This document shows positions 18,870 through 27,296 of a DNA stretch of 54,522 nt, piece after piece. Positions within the stretch are counted from its first letter, which is position 1. Each line of letters begins with the position of its first letter. The notes beneath the pieces were generated by a model. The model did no database searches. It was given only the letters and a program-made list of their open reading frames with translations, and was not told the origin of the DNA. Made by a program: the position numbers and the translations under genes. Origin of the DNA: an uncultured Pelagibacteraceae bacterium (lineage in GTDB: Bacteria; Pseudomonadota; Alphaproteobacteria; Pelagibacterales; Pelagibacteraceae). The stretch is taken from assembly GCA_902579605.1 (NCBI GenBank), contig CACHHD010000006.1, positions 1 through 54,522 of the forward strand. The letters run 5' to 3'.

Positions 18870-19519
18870 ATAAAAGAGAGAAATCTTTAATTATTCAAAA
18901 AATATTGAATAGTACTTATCCAAAAGTTCCTATTCCTTTAAACTATAAAAATATTTTCACTCTACTCATTTCGGTTTTACTTTCAGCGCAATGCACAGAT
19001 GTAAATGTTAACAATGTAACCAAAAATATTTATCCAAGATATAATCACCCCAAACATTTTGTAAAGTTGGGTAGAAAAAAAATTGAGAGACTAATTAAAA
19101 AAATTGGTATTTTTAGAGTCAAAGCCAAAAGTATTTATTATTTATCAAAAACCTTGATTGAAAAATATAATGGTAAGGTACCAAATACTTATGAAGAATT
19201 AGAACAACTGCCTGGTGTTGGTCATAAAACAGCAAGTGTTGTGATGTCTCAAGGGTTTGGATATCCAGCATTTCCCGTTGATACTCACATACATCGCTTA
19301 GCTCAAAGATGGGGTTTGACGAATGGTAAAAGTGTTACTCAAACTGAAAAAGATTTAAAAGACATTTTTTCTAAAAAAAATTGGAATAAACTCCATCTTC
19401 AAATTATCTGGTATGGTAGAGAATACTGCAAAGCAAGGGATTGTTATGGTTTGACTTGCAAAATTTGTAAAAGCTGTTACCCAAATAGAAAAAAAAAATT
19501 TATTACAAAGAAAGCATAA
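18866..19519 (+). CDS. nth: endonuclease III (DNA glycosylase/AP lyase)
   Basis: 217-residue base-excision repair enzyme for oxidised pyrimidines. The helix-hairpin-helix LPGVGHKTASVVM contains the catalytic lysine, and the catalytic aspartate is in PVDTHIHRLAQR. The C-terminal iron-sulfur region has five cysteines spaced C-x4-C-x4-C-x2-C-x2-C, which differs from the textbook C-x6-C-x2-C-x5-C. GTG start, overlapping the dapB stop as GTGA. Family assignment is certain; the cluster ligands are not. Confidence 0.94.
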   Translation: MNKREKSLIIQKILNSTYPKVPIPLNYKNIFTLLISVLLSAQCTDVNVNNVTKNIYPRYNHPKHFVKLGRKKIERLIKKIGIFRVKAKSIYYLSKTLIEKYNGKVPNTYEELEQLPGVGHKTASVVMSQGFGYPAFPVDTHIHRLAQRWGLTNGKSVTQTEKDLKDIFSKKNWNKLHLQIIWYGREYCKARDCYGLTCKICKSCYPNRKKKFITKKA

Positions 19520-19520
19520 T

Positions 19521-20447
19521 ATGAAAATTTTAGGAATAGGAAACGCTATTGTAGATGTCATATGTAAAATTGATGATAAGTTTTTGAAAGATAACAATCT
19601 AACCAAAAGCACAATGAAACTAGTAGATGAAAAGGAATTTAAAAAATTACTAGAGAATTTGAAGATTCAAAAAACTATATCTGGTGGCTCAGTAGCTAAT
19701 TCCATTGTGGGGCTATCTCAACTTGGTAATAAAACTGGTTTTATAGGTAAAGTAAATGATGATGATTTGGGTAGAAAATATTTTGAAGGTCTTAAAAAAG
19801 AAAAAGTTGACTTCCACTACACCACTAAAGCGGAAAAAATCCCTACTGGGACATGCTTGATCTTAATTACTCCAGACACGGAGAGAACAATGTGTACTTT
19901 TTTAGGTGTTGCAGGGAAAATAAGTGAAAGTGATATTGATGTAAAAGTGGTCAAGCAAAGTGAAGTTACCTTCCTGGAAGGGTACTTGTGGGATAAGGGA
20001 GAGCCACAAAAAGCATTTAATAAAGCAATAAATAACTCTTTACAAGCAGCCATGTCTCTTTCTGATTTATTTTGTGTAGAACGACATAAAGAATATTTCT
20101 TAGATTTAGTCCAAAATAAATTAAGCATCACTTTTGCTAATGAGCAGGAAATTATGGCATTAATAGATACAAAAAATTTTAAAGACGTTATTGCTTTTGC
20201 AAAAAGTGTCAATAAAGTTGTAGTAGTAACCCGAGGAGAGAGGGGTGCTATAGCAGTCCAAAATGATCAGGTTGTAGAATGTAGTGCTGAAAAAAATTTA
20301 AAGATTATAGATCTTACAGGTGCAGGTGATTTGTTTGCTGCGGGATTTCTTCACGGATACGTAAATAAATTATCATTGAGAGAAAGCTTAAAAAAAGGAA
20401 CAGAATTATCTTCCAAAATTATTCAACAAATAGGAGCAAGACTTTAG
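19521..20447 (+). CDS. PfkB-family carbohydrate/adenosine kinase
   Basis: 308 residues of the ribokinase fold. Substrate-side motif SGGSVANSIVGLSQLG (PfkB signature 1) and the C-terminal signature IDLTGAGDLFAAGFLHG with the catalytic aspartate. The N-terminus (ILGIGNAIVDVICKID) and overall sequence resemble the alphaproteobacterial group labelled adenosine kinase, but sequence alone does not fix the sugar or nucleoside. One base after nth; likely last gene of the grpE-to-kinase rightward run. Confidence 0.87.
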   Translation: MKILGIGNAIVDVICKIDDKFLKDNNLTKSTMKLVDEKEFKKLLENLKIQKTISGGSVANSIVGLSQLGNKTGFIGKVNDDDLGRKYFEGLKKEKVDFHYTTKAEKIPTGTCLILITPDTERTMCTFLGVAGKISESDIDVKVVKQSEVTFLEGYLWDKGEPQKAFNKAINNSLQAAMSLSDLFCVERHKEYFLDLVQNKLSITFANEQEIMALIDTKNFKDVIAFAKSVNKVVVVTRGERGAIAVQNDQVVECSAEKNLKIIDLTGAGDLFAAGFLHGYVNKLSLRESLKKGTELSSKIIQQIGARL

Positions 20448-20473
20448 TTGCTGTAAATTAAGTTTGAATATTA

Positions 20474-20596
20474 TTATTCAGAATATTTAATTTTCTTTTT
20501 TCTTTTAAAGCTACCTTTTCCTTTTTTGGGTTTAATGACTCGCGGCCTGTATTTAGAAGTCATTAAATCTTTGGCAAATTTATTTCTTTTCTTCAA
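20474..20596 (-). CDS. arfA: ArfA-like alternative ribosome-rescue factor (40 aa)
   Basis: Reading leftward, TTG 20596 to TAA 20474 encodes 40 residues. The core FAKDLMTSKYRPRVIKPKKG (7-26), continuing KGSFKRKK, aligns without gaps to E. coli ArfA around ...LFRQRVEKNKKGKGSYMRK. Shared residues include R-x-R-V-x-K-x-K-K-G-K-G-S-[FY]-x-R-K. ArfA recruits RF2 to ribosomes stalled on nonstop mRNA. The TTG overlaps the response-regulator stop as TTGA, so coupling is likely; an internal ATG at residue 12 would give 29 aa. The protein ends soon after the KGKGS motif, where truncated functional E. coli ArfA also ends. The family call is from memory of the motif, not a search. Confidence 0.72.
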   Translation of the reverse strand: MKKRNKFAKDLMTSKYRPRVIKPKKGKGSFKRKKKIKYSE

Positions 20597-21222
20597 ATAG
20601 TGTAGCCTTCTTTTTCACTTTTTATAAATTTATCATCTTTAAAAGTATCATTAATTTTTTTTCTTAATCTATATATGTGTGTTTCTACAGTATGAGTGTC
20701 TGCATCTTTTGAGTATTTCCAAATAGAGGTGAGTATTTCTCTTTTTTTTTGAAATGATTTATCTTTTAATAATTCAATTAATTCGATTTCTTTCTCAGTT
20801 AATTCTAAAGACTGTCCATCTTTTATCAATTGTCTAGTATTTTTATTAAGTATGTAATTATTTATTTTTAAAGATGAGTTTATCAGAAACTTTTTTTTTA
20901 CAAAATTGTTGTTAATGGCTTTATTTATTTGATCTATTGTAGCTGGTAATGGTAATTTTTCTATATTCTCTATTCCTTTAATATTTTTTGTTTGATGAAT
21001 AATAATCTTATTAATAAAATCATTTTTTAATATATTTTTAGTTTTTTTATTATTTAATGCATCTTCATGAATTATAAATCCCTGATAATTATCCATTAAC
21101 TTATTATTATTTATATTATCTACAACTTCTAAATCAAAGTTTAAATGATCTTTAAGTTCGATTAATGAGTCATTAAACTCTTTATTTCCGAATGCTAAAA
21201 TGATATTTTTTTTTTCACTCAT
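20593..21222 (-). CDS. OmpR-type DNA-binding protein with degenerate receiver domain
   Basis: 209 residues. The C-terminal half is an OmpR/PhoB winged helix (LELTEKEIELIELLKDKSFQ, then THTVETHIYRLRKKIN, ending EKEGYTI). The N-terminal half has receiver-like length and strand pattern but lacks the usual acidic pair after strand 1 (ILAFGNKE), a clear phosphoacceptor aspartate (GFIIHEDAL) and the lysine before the fourth loop (KLPLPATI). It probably works without phosphorylation or has a different input. It shares its start region with the divergent L,D-transpeptidase gene (CATG) and is coupled to the ArfA-like gene. Targets unknown. Confidence 0.82.
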   Translation of the reverse strand: MSEKKNIILAFGNKEFNDSLIELKDHLNFDLEVVDNINNNKLMDNYQGFIIHEDALNNKKTKNILKNDFINKIIIHQTKNIKGIENIEKLPLPATIDQINKAINNNFVKKKFLINSSLKINNYILNKNTRQLIKDGQSLELTEKEIELIELLKDKSFQKKREILTSIWKYSKDADTHTVETHIYRLRKKINDTFKDDKFIKSEKEGYTI

Positions 21223-21712
21223 GAACTTAATTTTAAAAAATAAATTTATTTATTTAAATGATTATAGGATAAAATGTGCTATTGGTAAAAGAGGAATTAC
21301 AAGTAAAAAAAGTGAAGGGGATAAATGTACTCCAAGAGGGAAATTTAAACTTAAATATGTTTTCTATAGAAAAGACAGGGTTAAAAAGTTTCACTCAAAA
21401 CTTAAATTAATAGCCATAAAAAAAAATTTTGGTTGGTGTGATGATATATCTTCAAGACACTATAATAAGTTAATAACTTTTCCTTTTGAAGGAAGGGCTG
21501 AAAAACTTTACTTAAATAAAAAAAACTATGACATCATAATTGTTCTTGACTATAATTTAAATCCCATAAAAAAGAATAAAGGAAGTGCAATATTTCTTCA
21601 TGTTGCGAGCAGAAGCTACTCACCGACACTAGGGTGCGTCGCTATTTCCAAATCAGATATAATATTACTTTTATCTTCCATAAATAAAAACACTTTTCTT
21701 AAAATAATTTAA
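21221..21712 (+). CDS. YkuD-type L,D-transpeptidase catalytic domain protein
   Basis: 163 residues from ATG 21221. The catalytic YkuD pattern is present: histidine in IFLHVA and the SYSPTLGCVAIS motif with the nucleophilic cysteine. A substrate-strand motif (CTPRGKFKLKYVFYRKDR) is typical of the small alphaproteobacterial subgroup. Members cross-link peptidoglycan or attach lipoproteins to it. No signal peptide is visible, even though the reaction is periplasmic; this short form is common in alphaproteobacteria. The start overlaps the divergent response-regulator start by two bases. Stop overlaps the convergent yggS stop by 4 bp. Confidence 0.86.
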   Translation: MNLILKNKFIYLNDYRIKCAIGKRGITSKKSEGDKCTPRGKFKLKYVFYRKDRVKKFHSKLKLIAIKKNFGWCDDISSRHYNKLITFPFEGRAEKLYLNKKNYDIIIVLDYNLNPIKKNKGSAIFLHVASRSYSPTLGCVAISKSDIILLLSSINKNTFLKII

Positions 21713-22356
21713 TTTCTTTTTCCAAAAATTGCACTTCCAATTCTAACATGCGAAGCACCATATTTAACTGCAAGTTTATAATCATTTGACATGCCTATAC
21801 TCAATTTTTTAAGTCCAATTTCATTATTCAAATCAGAAATTTTTTGAAAATATTTTTCTGGATTTCCGTCATTAGGTGGAATAGCCATCAGGCCAATAAC
21901 TGATAATTTAAGTTCCTTATTGCAAAAATTATAAAAATTTTTAAGCTCATTAATTTGTATCCCTCCTTTTTGCTCTTCAGAACCGAGATTAATTTGAATA
22001 AAATATTTTAGATTTTTTTCTTTTTCTTTTTGTCTTTTACATAGCTCTTTTGCAAGTTTTTCACTATCTAAAGAATGTATAAAATCAAATATTTCAACAG
22101 CCTTTTTAGCCTTATTAGATTGTAACTGTCCTATCATGTGAAGCTTTAAGCTACTTATATTTTTTTTTAATGCTATCCATTTTTTTTCTGCTTCTTGCAC
22201 TTTATTTTCACCATAATGTAAATGTCCATAATCTATCAAAGGTTTAATATGTTCTAATGAGAATGTTTTACTGACTGCAATTATCTCTGTTTGCAAAGTG
22301 GGGTCATTATCTTTAATTTCTTGTTTTATTTTATTGAAACTGTTTATTATGCTCAT
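21709..22356 (-). CDS. YggS-family pyridoxal phosphate homeostasis protein
   Basis: 215-residue PLP-binding TIM-barrel protein (PLPBP/COG0325). The PLP lysine is in EIIAVSKTFSLEHI, and the phosphate-binding end is LSIGMSNDYKLAVKYGASHVRIGSAIFG. HYGENKVQEAEKK and LHMIGQLQSNKAKKAVE are family signatures. Members buffer cellular PLP and are not enzymes with a known reaction. The ATG at 22356 directly abuts the ATG of the divergent ThiE-like gene (CATATG). Confidence 0.95.
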   Translation of the reverse strand: MSIINSFNKIKQEIKDNDPTLQTEIIAVSKTFSLEHIKPLIDYGHLHYGENKVQEAEKKWIALKKNISSLKLHMIGQLQSNKAKKAVEIFDFIHSLDSEKLAKELCKRQKEKEKNLKYFIQINLGSEEQKGGIQINELKNFYNFCNKELKLSVIGLMAIPPNDGNPEKYFQKISDLNNEIGLKKLSIGMSNDYKLAVKYGASHVRIGSAIFGKRN

Positions 22357-22932
22357 ATGTTTATATATAAAAAAAAATACTATTTATTTGTCGAAAATAC
22401 TAGAAAATTCAATTTAAATTTAATAAAAAAAAGAAATAAGTTTCATATAATTTATAGAAACAATAACACTAAAGAAAAATTACTTGATCTAATAAACTTT
22501 AGAAACAATTGTAAAAAAAAAGGCATACATTTTTACGTAGCTAATAATACTGTTCTACTATCAAGACTTAGAGCGGATGGTTTGTATATTTCTGCTTATA
22601 ATAATAATTTATTGTTAAATATTTTTTCAAGAATAGGATATAAATTGATTGGTTCTGCTCATAATCTTAAGGAAGTTGACATTAAGGTTAAACAAGGATG
22701 TAGAGAAATTATATATTCAAGATTATTCAAAACAAATTACAATTATAAAAAAGGTCATTTAGGGGTTAATAAATTTAACATGGTTTCTATAAGATCTAAG
22801 GTTGAACTTGTTCCGCTTGGTGGAATTAATAAAGACAACTTGAGTAAAGTTAAATCTGTTAGATGTAATTCTTTCGCTTGTTTATCAGCTATAAAAAAAA
22901 AGCCGGCTAAAATAATTAACCGGCTTTTTTAA
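22357..22932 (+). CDS. ThiE/TenI-like protein (degenerate thiamine-phosphate synthase fold)
   Basis: 191 residues from ATG 22357. It resembles thiamine phosphate synthase/TenI in strand order: FYVANNTVLLSRLRADGLYIS (family: ADGVHLG), LIGSAHNLKEV (family: GxSxHxxxE) and ELVPLGGINKDNLSKV (family: ALGGI). The expected gaDYvxxGPxxxTxTK segment is replaced by GCREIIYSRLFKTNYNYKKG, so synthase activity is doubtful. A thiE-like gene next to yggS is an alphaproteobacterial pairing. The last dozen codons lie inside a bidirectional terminator hairpin. Confidence 0.72.
   Translation: MFIYKKKYYLFVENTRKFNLNLIKKRNKFHIIYRNNNTKEKLLDLINFRNNCKKKGIHFYVANNTVLLSRLRADGLYISAYNNNLLLNIFSRIGYKLIGSAHNLKEVDIKVKQGCREIIYSRLFKTNYNYKKGHLGVNKFNMVSIRSKVELVPLGGINKDNLSKVKSVRCNSFACLSAIKKKPAKIINRLF
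22893..22930. terminator. bidirectional intrinsic terminator between ThiE-like gene and porin
   Basis: A run of A, then GCCGG, a 13-base loop region, CCGGC and a run of T form a GC-capped hairpin flanked by A/T tracts (A run 22893-22901, T run 22925-22930). It can terminate both the rightward ThiE-like transcript and the leftward porin transcript; the nine-A tract gives a long U tail on the porin strand. It lies entirely inside the C-terminal codons of the ThiE-like gene. Such a GC-rich stem stands out in this AT-rich sequence. Confidence 0.85.
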
Positions 22933-22950
22933 TTTTTAAATACTAACTAA

Positions 22951-24033
22951 TTAAAACGCTAATGAAATCGCGGCAATAGTTTCGTTTACTTCATCGCCTT
23001 TAGTGTACGACTCATTTTCTGTTTCTGATCTAGATAGTGATAATGTTGCACCACCCATTGTGTAAGAAACATCAAAAGTTTGCATTTTCATTTCAACATC
23101 TGTTCTTGTAGTTGCTGCAGCTACTGATTTAGCAACATTTCTTTCTTCTGAATTCTCTTCAGTGAAAGATACTGACAAGTTGTCATTTACTGCAAAACCG
23201 ATTGAGTAAGCATCGTTCATATAGCTTGTTGTTCTTGCAGTTGCTGATGCTGTGTTCATTCTCTGTGCTGGTACGCTTCTAGTTTCTCCGTAACCTACTG
23301 ATAGTTGACCGATTGAGTAGTTAGCAGCTAAAGAACCACCTTCTGCATCATATCTGTCATCTCTGTTACCCATATCGCCGAAACGATAGTAAGAACCAGA
23401 AATTTTTAGTCCATCAATTGGAGCTGCTGTTATAGCGTATTGATCCATAGAACCACTTACTGAACCATTTACTGAGTTTACAGAGTGAGAAGAAGCGTTA
23501 GCACTTCCACCTGCACCACCTGGTGTAGTTCCTGCTTTGAATGTCATACCGAAAGGTAGCAAGTCTGCTGGAGCATGATACTGAATGTTATTGTATGAAC
23601 TAATGTTAGATCCATACTGCATAGTAGTTCCTGTTCCAGAACCACCACCATAACCATTATCAGAACCTACGCCGTACGCAGAGTTATCAAATGCGTATTT
23701 TGTTGATAGACCACACTCAGATACACATAACTTGATTGTACCGTAGTCAGTTCCGAAAGCTATGTTAGCATCGTCCTGTACTGTAGCACCGTCAATATCT
23801 TGTGCATATGACCATGTCATACCGTTATCAAGTTCTCCTGAAGCAGATAATGAGAACTCGTTTGATATTCCAAGTCCTTTACCAATTCCATGAACACCTG
23901 ATGTGCTCGAATTTCCTAAGATAGTGTAAGTTGCCTTAACACCACCAGTTACTGCGAAGTCACCAGCGAAAGCCGATGTAGCAACAGCTACTGAAGAAAT
24001 CATCGAGAACAATAGTTTTGTTAATTTATTCAT
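22951..24033 (-). CDS. outer-membrane porin, alphaproteobacterial type
   Basis: 360 residues with a Sec signal peptide (MNKLTKLLFSMISSVAVATSAFA, cleaved after the AFA). The mature part begins GDFAVTGGVKATYTILG and is built of alternating aromatic/hydrophobic beta strands, ending in a phenylalanine (TIAAISLAF), the outer-membrane insertion signal. Glycine-, serine- and tyrosine-rich with few lysines, unlike its neighbours, and less AT-rich; this fits a very highly expressed porin. A cysteine pair (LCVSECGL) may form a small disulfide loop. A strong ribosome binding site AAGGAG lies upstream of ATG 24033. Two flanking control elements (palindrome and terminator) suggest a monocistronic unit. 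Confidence 0.88.
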   Translation of the reverse strand: MNKLTKLLFSMISSVAVATSAFAGDFAVTGGVKATYTILGNSSTSGVHGIGKGLGISNEFSLSASGELDNGMTWSYAQDIDGATVQDDANIAFGTDYGTIKLCVSECGLSTKYAFDNSAYGVGSDNGYGGGSGTGTTMQYGSNISSYNNIQYHAPADLLPFGMTFKAGTTPGGAGGSANASSHSVNSVNGSVSGSMDQYAITAAPIDGLKISGSYYRFGDMGNRDDRYDAEGGSLAANYSIGQLSVGYGETRSVPAQRMNTASATARTTSYMNDAYSIGFAVNDNLSVSFTEENSEERNVAKSVAAATTRTDVEMKMQTFDVSYTMGGATLSLSRSETENESYTKGDEVNETIAAISLAF

Positions 24034-24054
24034 TGTTTCTCCTTTGTTTAAAAA

Positions 24055-24070
24055 GTTAATTATAATTAAC
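24055..24070. promoter_or_regulatory. 16-bp perfect palindrome upstream of porin, overlapping a -10-like TATAAT
   Basis: GTTAATTATAATTAAC is its own reverse complement and lies 22 bp upstream of the porin start codon. On the porin strand it contains TATAAT at 24064-24059, placed well for a -10 box with a short leader. No convincing -35 is seen at the usual spacing. It could be an operator or simply the core promoter. Palindromes arise easily in AT-rich DNA, so function is inferred from its position only. Confidence 0.4.
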
Positions 24071-24236
24071 AGGGTATTTATCTAATTTTTAGTGATGAAA
24101 TTGTACAAAAACTTATTAATTACCTAGATTATCTTATATGGTGTGATAATTATGCAACATATTAAAAACCCTGATTTTATTGAATTTATTGGATTTTATT
24201 TAAACAATGCTATTAAATATAACTGAAGTCTTAATA

Positions 24237-24755
24237 ATGAGAAACTTTATCAAAATAATAGTATGTTTTTTTATATTTTCACTGCTGTTTTCATGTGGAA
24301 AAGGTTTTTTTAAAAAAGTTGATACCAGAGAAGTTCCAATATCAGGTCCAGAAAGAGCAAAGAAAAATGTTAGAGAAGGTAGAGGAGTTGCCCTTAAAAA
24401 TATAGTTGGGGGAAATCGTTCAACTAACTATGAATTTAGTACCTCTAATCCTATGTGGCGAGCTACGTTAGATGTCTTGGATTTTTTACCTTTGTCAGAA
24501 GTAGATTATTCAGGTGGTGTAATTATTTCAGATTGGTACACTGACGACACAAACAAAAATCAAGCTCTTAAAATTACAGTGAGATTTTTATCAAATACAG
24601 TTCAAACAAATAGTTTAAAAGTAACAGTTCATAGAAAAAAGTGTTCAGTTAATCAATCTTGTAATGTTGAATTATTTAAATCCAGAATACAAGAGGAGTT
24701 AGTTGGAACTATTTTAAGAAAAGCTGCTATTTTAGAAAAACAAAAAAAGAAATAA
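24237..24755 (+). CDS. DUF3576-type lipoprotein
   Basis: 172 residues from ATG 24237; an ATG at 24207 would put ten extra residues before the signal. It has a lipoprotein signal with lipobox LLFSC before GKGFFKK. The body matches what I recall as the alphaproteobacterial DUF3576 family: NPMWRATLDVLDFLPLSEVDYSGGVIISDWY followed by a charged C-terminus. Located just upstream of leuS and lptE, its usual neighbours, hinting at an envelope role. Function unknown. The 203-bp space upstream, shared with the porin, should hold promoters for both. Confidence 0.8.
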   Translation: MRNFIKIIVCFFIFSLLFSCGKGFFKKVDTREVPISGPERAKKNVREGRGVALKNIVGGNRSTNYEFSTSNPMWRATLDVLDFLPLSEVDYSGGVIISDWYTDDTNKNQALKITVRFLSNTVQTNSLKVTVHRKKCSVNQSCNVELFKSRIQEELVGTILRKAAILEKQKKK

Positions 24756-24767
24756 AATATTAATTAT

Positions 24768-27296
24768 ATGGAAAGATTCAATTTTCAAGCAATTGAAAAA
24801 AAATGGCAATCTACTTTCGAGAAACAAAAACTTTATAACAATAAAAGTTCAAAAAAATTTTATTGTCTAGAAATGTTTCCTTATCCATCTGGCAAAATTC
24901 ATATGGGTCATGTCAGAAATTATACTATTGGTGATGTTATCGCACGATTTAAGTTTATGAATGGATATAATGTTTTACATCCTATGGGTTGGGATGCTTT
25001 CGGTTTGCCAGCAGAAAATGCAGCCAGAGAAAATAAACTTCATCCAAAAAAATGGACTGAGAAAAATATCTCTGAAATGAAAAGGCAACTGAAGCTTATG
25101 GGTTTATCAATTGACTGGGATCTGGAAGTTTCAACTTGTGATGAAAAATATTATAAACACCAACAAGAAATATTTATCGATTTTTACAATAAAGGTTTAG
25201 TAAAAAGAAAAGAAAATTACGTAAACTGGGACCCAGTTGAACAAACTGTATTAGCTAACGAACAAGTAGTAAATGGAAAAGGTTGGCGCTCAGGTGCGGT
25301 CGTCGAAAGAAAAAAACTTTCACAATGGTTTTTTGATATCACTAAGTTTTCGGATGATTTGCTTAAAGGTCTTGATAAATTAAATAATTGGCCTGAAAAA
25401 GTTAAGACTATGCAAAAAAATTGGATAGGAAAGTCTATCGGCTGTGAGATAAAATTTGATATTATTAGTGAAAAAAAAAAAATTAACGTTTTTACAACTC
25501 GCCCAGATACAATTTTCGGAGCATCATTTTTGGCAGTGTCTGTAGATCATCCTATATGTAACGAGTTTATAAAAGATGAAAAATATAATAAGTTCAAAGA
25601 CGAATGTCTTAAAGTTGGAACTACAGAAGAAGCGTTAGCCAATGCCGAAAAAATTGGTTTTGACACAAAGTTGTTAGCAGTTCACCCATTCATTAAGGGA
25701 AAAAAATTACCTGTTTATGTGGCTAATTTTATTTTAATGGATTATGGAACTGGAGCAATATTTGGATGTCCTGCGCATGATCAAAGAGATTTAGATTTTG
25801 CAAAAAAGTATAATCTTGAAGTAACAGAGGTTGTTTCGGATAATCCATCAATTTTAAAAGATTTTAGTAGTTTGACAGAGGCATATTCAGGGGATGGAAC
25901 AATTATAAATTCAGATTTTTTAAATGGTTTAAAAGTGGATGAAGCAAAAATCAAAATTATTAAGGAAATAGAAAAGAGAAAAATAGGTCAAAAAAAAATT
26001 ACTTTTAGATTAAAAGATTGGGGTATTTCTAGGCAAAGATACTGGGGTTGTCCCATACCTATGATTCACCTTGAAGATGGATCAATCGTACCGGTAGAAA
26101 AGAATGAATTACCTATTAAACTACCTGAGGATATTGATCTAAGTCAAAATGGAAACCCTTTGGAGAATCACAAAAAATGGAAAAATACATTTCATAAAAA
26201 GACAGGCAAACCTGCAACGAGGGAAACAGATACTTTAGATACCTTTGTGGATTCATCATGGTATTTCTTAAGATTTTGCTCGCCTAATACAACTAAAGAG
26301 CCTTTTAATATTCAGAAAGCAAATTATTGGATGCCTGTAGATCAATATATTGGAGGTATAGAACACGCAATTTTACATTTGCTTTACTCCAGGTTTTTCA
26401 TGAGAGCATTGAAAAAAAATAACAATAAAATTAATGATAATGAGCCATTTAAAGGTTTGTTTACTCAAGGTATGGTTTGTCACGAAACCTACAAAGATCA
26501 AAATGGAAAATGGCTAACTCCTTCGGAAGTCGAGAAGAGCTCTGAAGGAAAATATAAGAAGATATCAGACAAAAGTGAAGTTAGAGTGGGTGCTTCGGAG
26601 TCTATGTCTAAATCAAAAAAAAATGTAGTTGACCCAGAAAATATGATTAAGTCGTATGGAGCAGATGCTGTGAGATGGTTTATACTTTCAGATAGTCCGC
26701 CAGAAAAAGATATTCAATGGTCCAATCAAGGAGTTAATGCTGCTTACAAGTTTCTTCAAAAAATTTACAATCTTTGTTGTGTTGTAAATGAAAGATCTGA
26801 AGAGAAAAATACTTTAAATAAAGAATTTGACTTAAAGATGAATTCATATGTAAATAAAATTACAAAATCAATTAATGACTTTAACTTAAATGTAGTAGTA
26901 GCAAATGTTTACGAAATTTATAATTTGTTTAATAATCACCTTAATAAAGAAGTAAGCAATAAAAGTCTTAAAGCAAATTTGATAAACTTAATGAAAATTC
27001 TAATTCCTTTCACGCCTCACATAGCTTATGAATGTTTGGAAATGTTAGAAGCAAAAGATAACAATAGTTGGCCTAAAGTAAATACCAAGTTAGTACTTAA
27101 AGAAAAAATTAATATGGCAATACAAGTAAATGGTAAAACGAGAGATGTTATTGAAATAGAGAAAGGAGTAAGCCAAAATTCTGTTATCAAACTTTGCAAA
27201 AATAATGACAAGATAAAAAATAAAATTGATGATAAATCAGTTAAAAGGATTATCTTTGTGAAAGATAGAATTATAAACTTTATAATCAATCAATGA
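24768..27296 (+). CDS. leuS: leucyl-tRNA synthetase
   Basis: 842-residue class I synthetase charging tRNA-Leu. The HIGH motif is in [18 protein letters not shown] (about 38-55), the large CP1 editing domain includes [14 protein letters not shown] and [16 protein letters not shown], and the KMSKS-equivalent is SMSKSKKN. C-terminal anticodon-binding and tail domains are present ([13 protein letters not shown]). Its stop overlaps lptE as ATGA. Confidence 0.98.
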   Translation: MERFNFQAIEKKWQSTFEKQKLYNNKSSKKFYCLEMFPYPSGKIHMGHVRNYTIGDVIARFKFMNGYNVLHPMGWDAFGLPAENAARENKLHPKKWTEKNISEMKRQLKLMGLSIDWDLEVSTCDEKYYKHQQEIFIDFYNKGLVKRKENYVNWDPVEQTVLANEQVVNGKGWRSGAVVERKKLSQWFFDITKFSDDLLKGLDKLNNWPEKVKTMQKNWIGKSIGCEIKFDIISEKKKINVFTTRPDTIFGASFLAVSVDHPICNEFIKDEKYNKFKDECLKVGTTEEALANAEKIGFDTKLLAVHPFIKGKKLPVYVANFILMDYGTGAIFGCPAHDQRDLDFAKKYNLEVTEVVSDNPSILKDFSSLTEAYSGDGTIINSDFLNGLKVDEAKIKIIKEIEKRKIGQKKITFRLKDWGISRQRYWGCPIPMIHLEDGSIVPVEKNELPIKLPEDIDLSQNGNPLENHKKWKNTFHKKTGKPATRETDTLDTFVDSSWYFLRFCSPNTTKEPFNIQKANYWMPVDQYIGGIEHAILHLLYSRFFMRALKKNNNKINDNEPFKGLFTQGMVCHETYKDQNGKWLTPSEVEKSSEGKYKKISDKSEVRVGASESMSKSKKNVVDPENMIKSYGADAVRWFILSDSPPEKDIQWSNQGVNAAYKFLQKIYNLCCVVNERSEEKNTLNKEFDLKMNSYVNKITKSINDFNLNVVVANVYEIYNLFNNHLNKEVSNKSLKANLINLMKILIPFTPHIAYECLEMLEAKDNNSWPKVNTKLVLKEKINMAIQVNGKTRDVIEIEKGVSQNSVIKLCKNNDKIKNKIDDKSVKRIIFVKDRIINFIINQ

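Noticed and set aside
24152-24226. 24-codon ORF upstream of the DUF3576 lipoprotein gene
   Set aside because: No ribosome binding site, no recognisable features and it lies in a region expected to be promoter.
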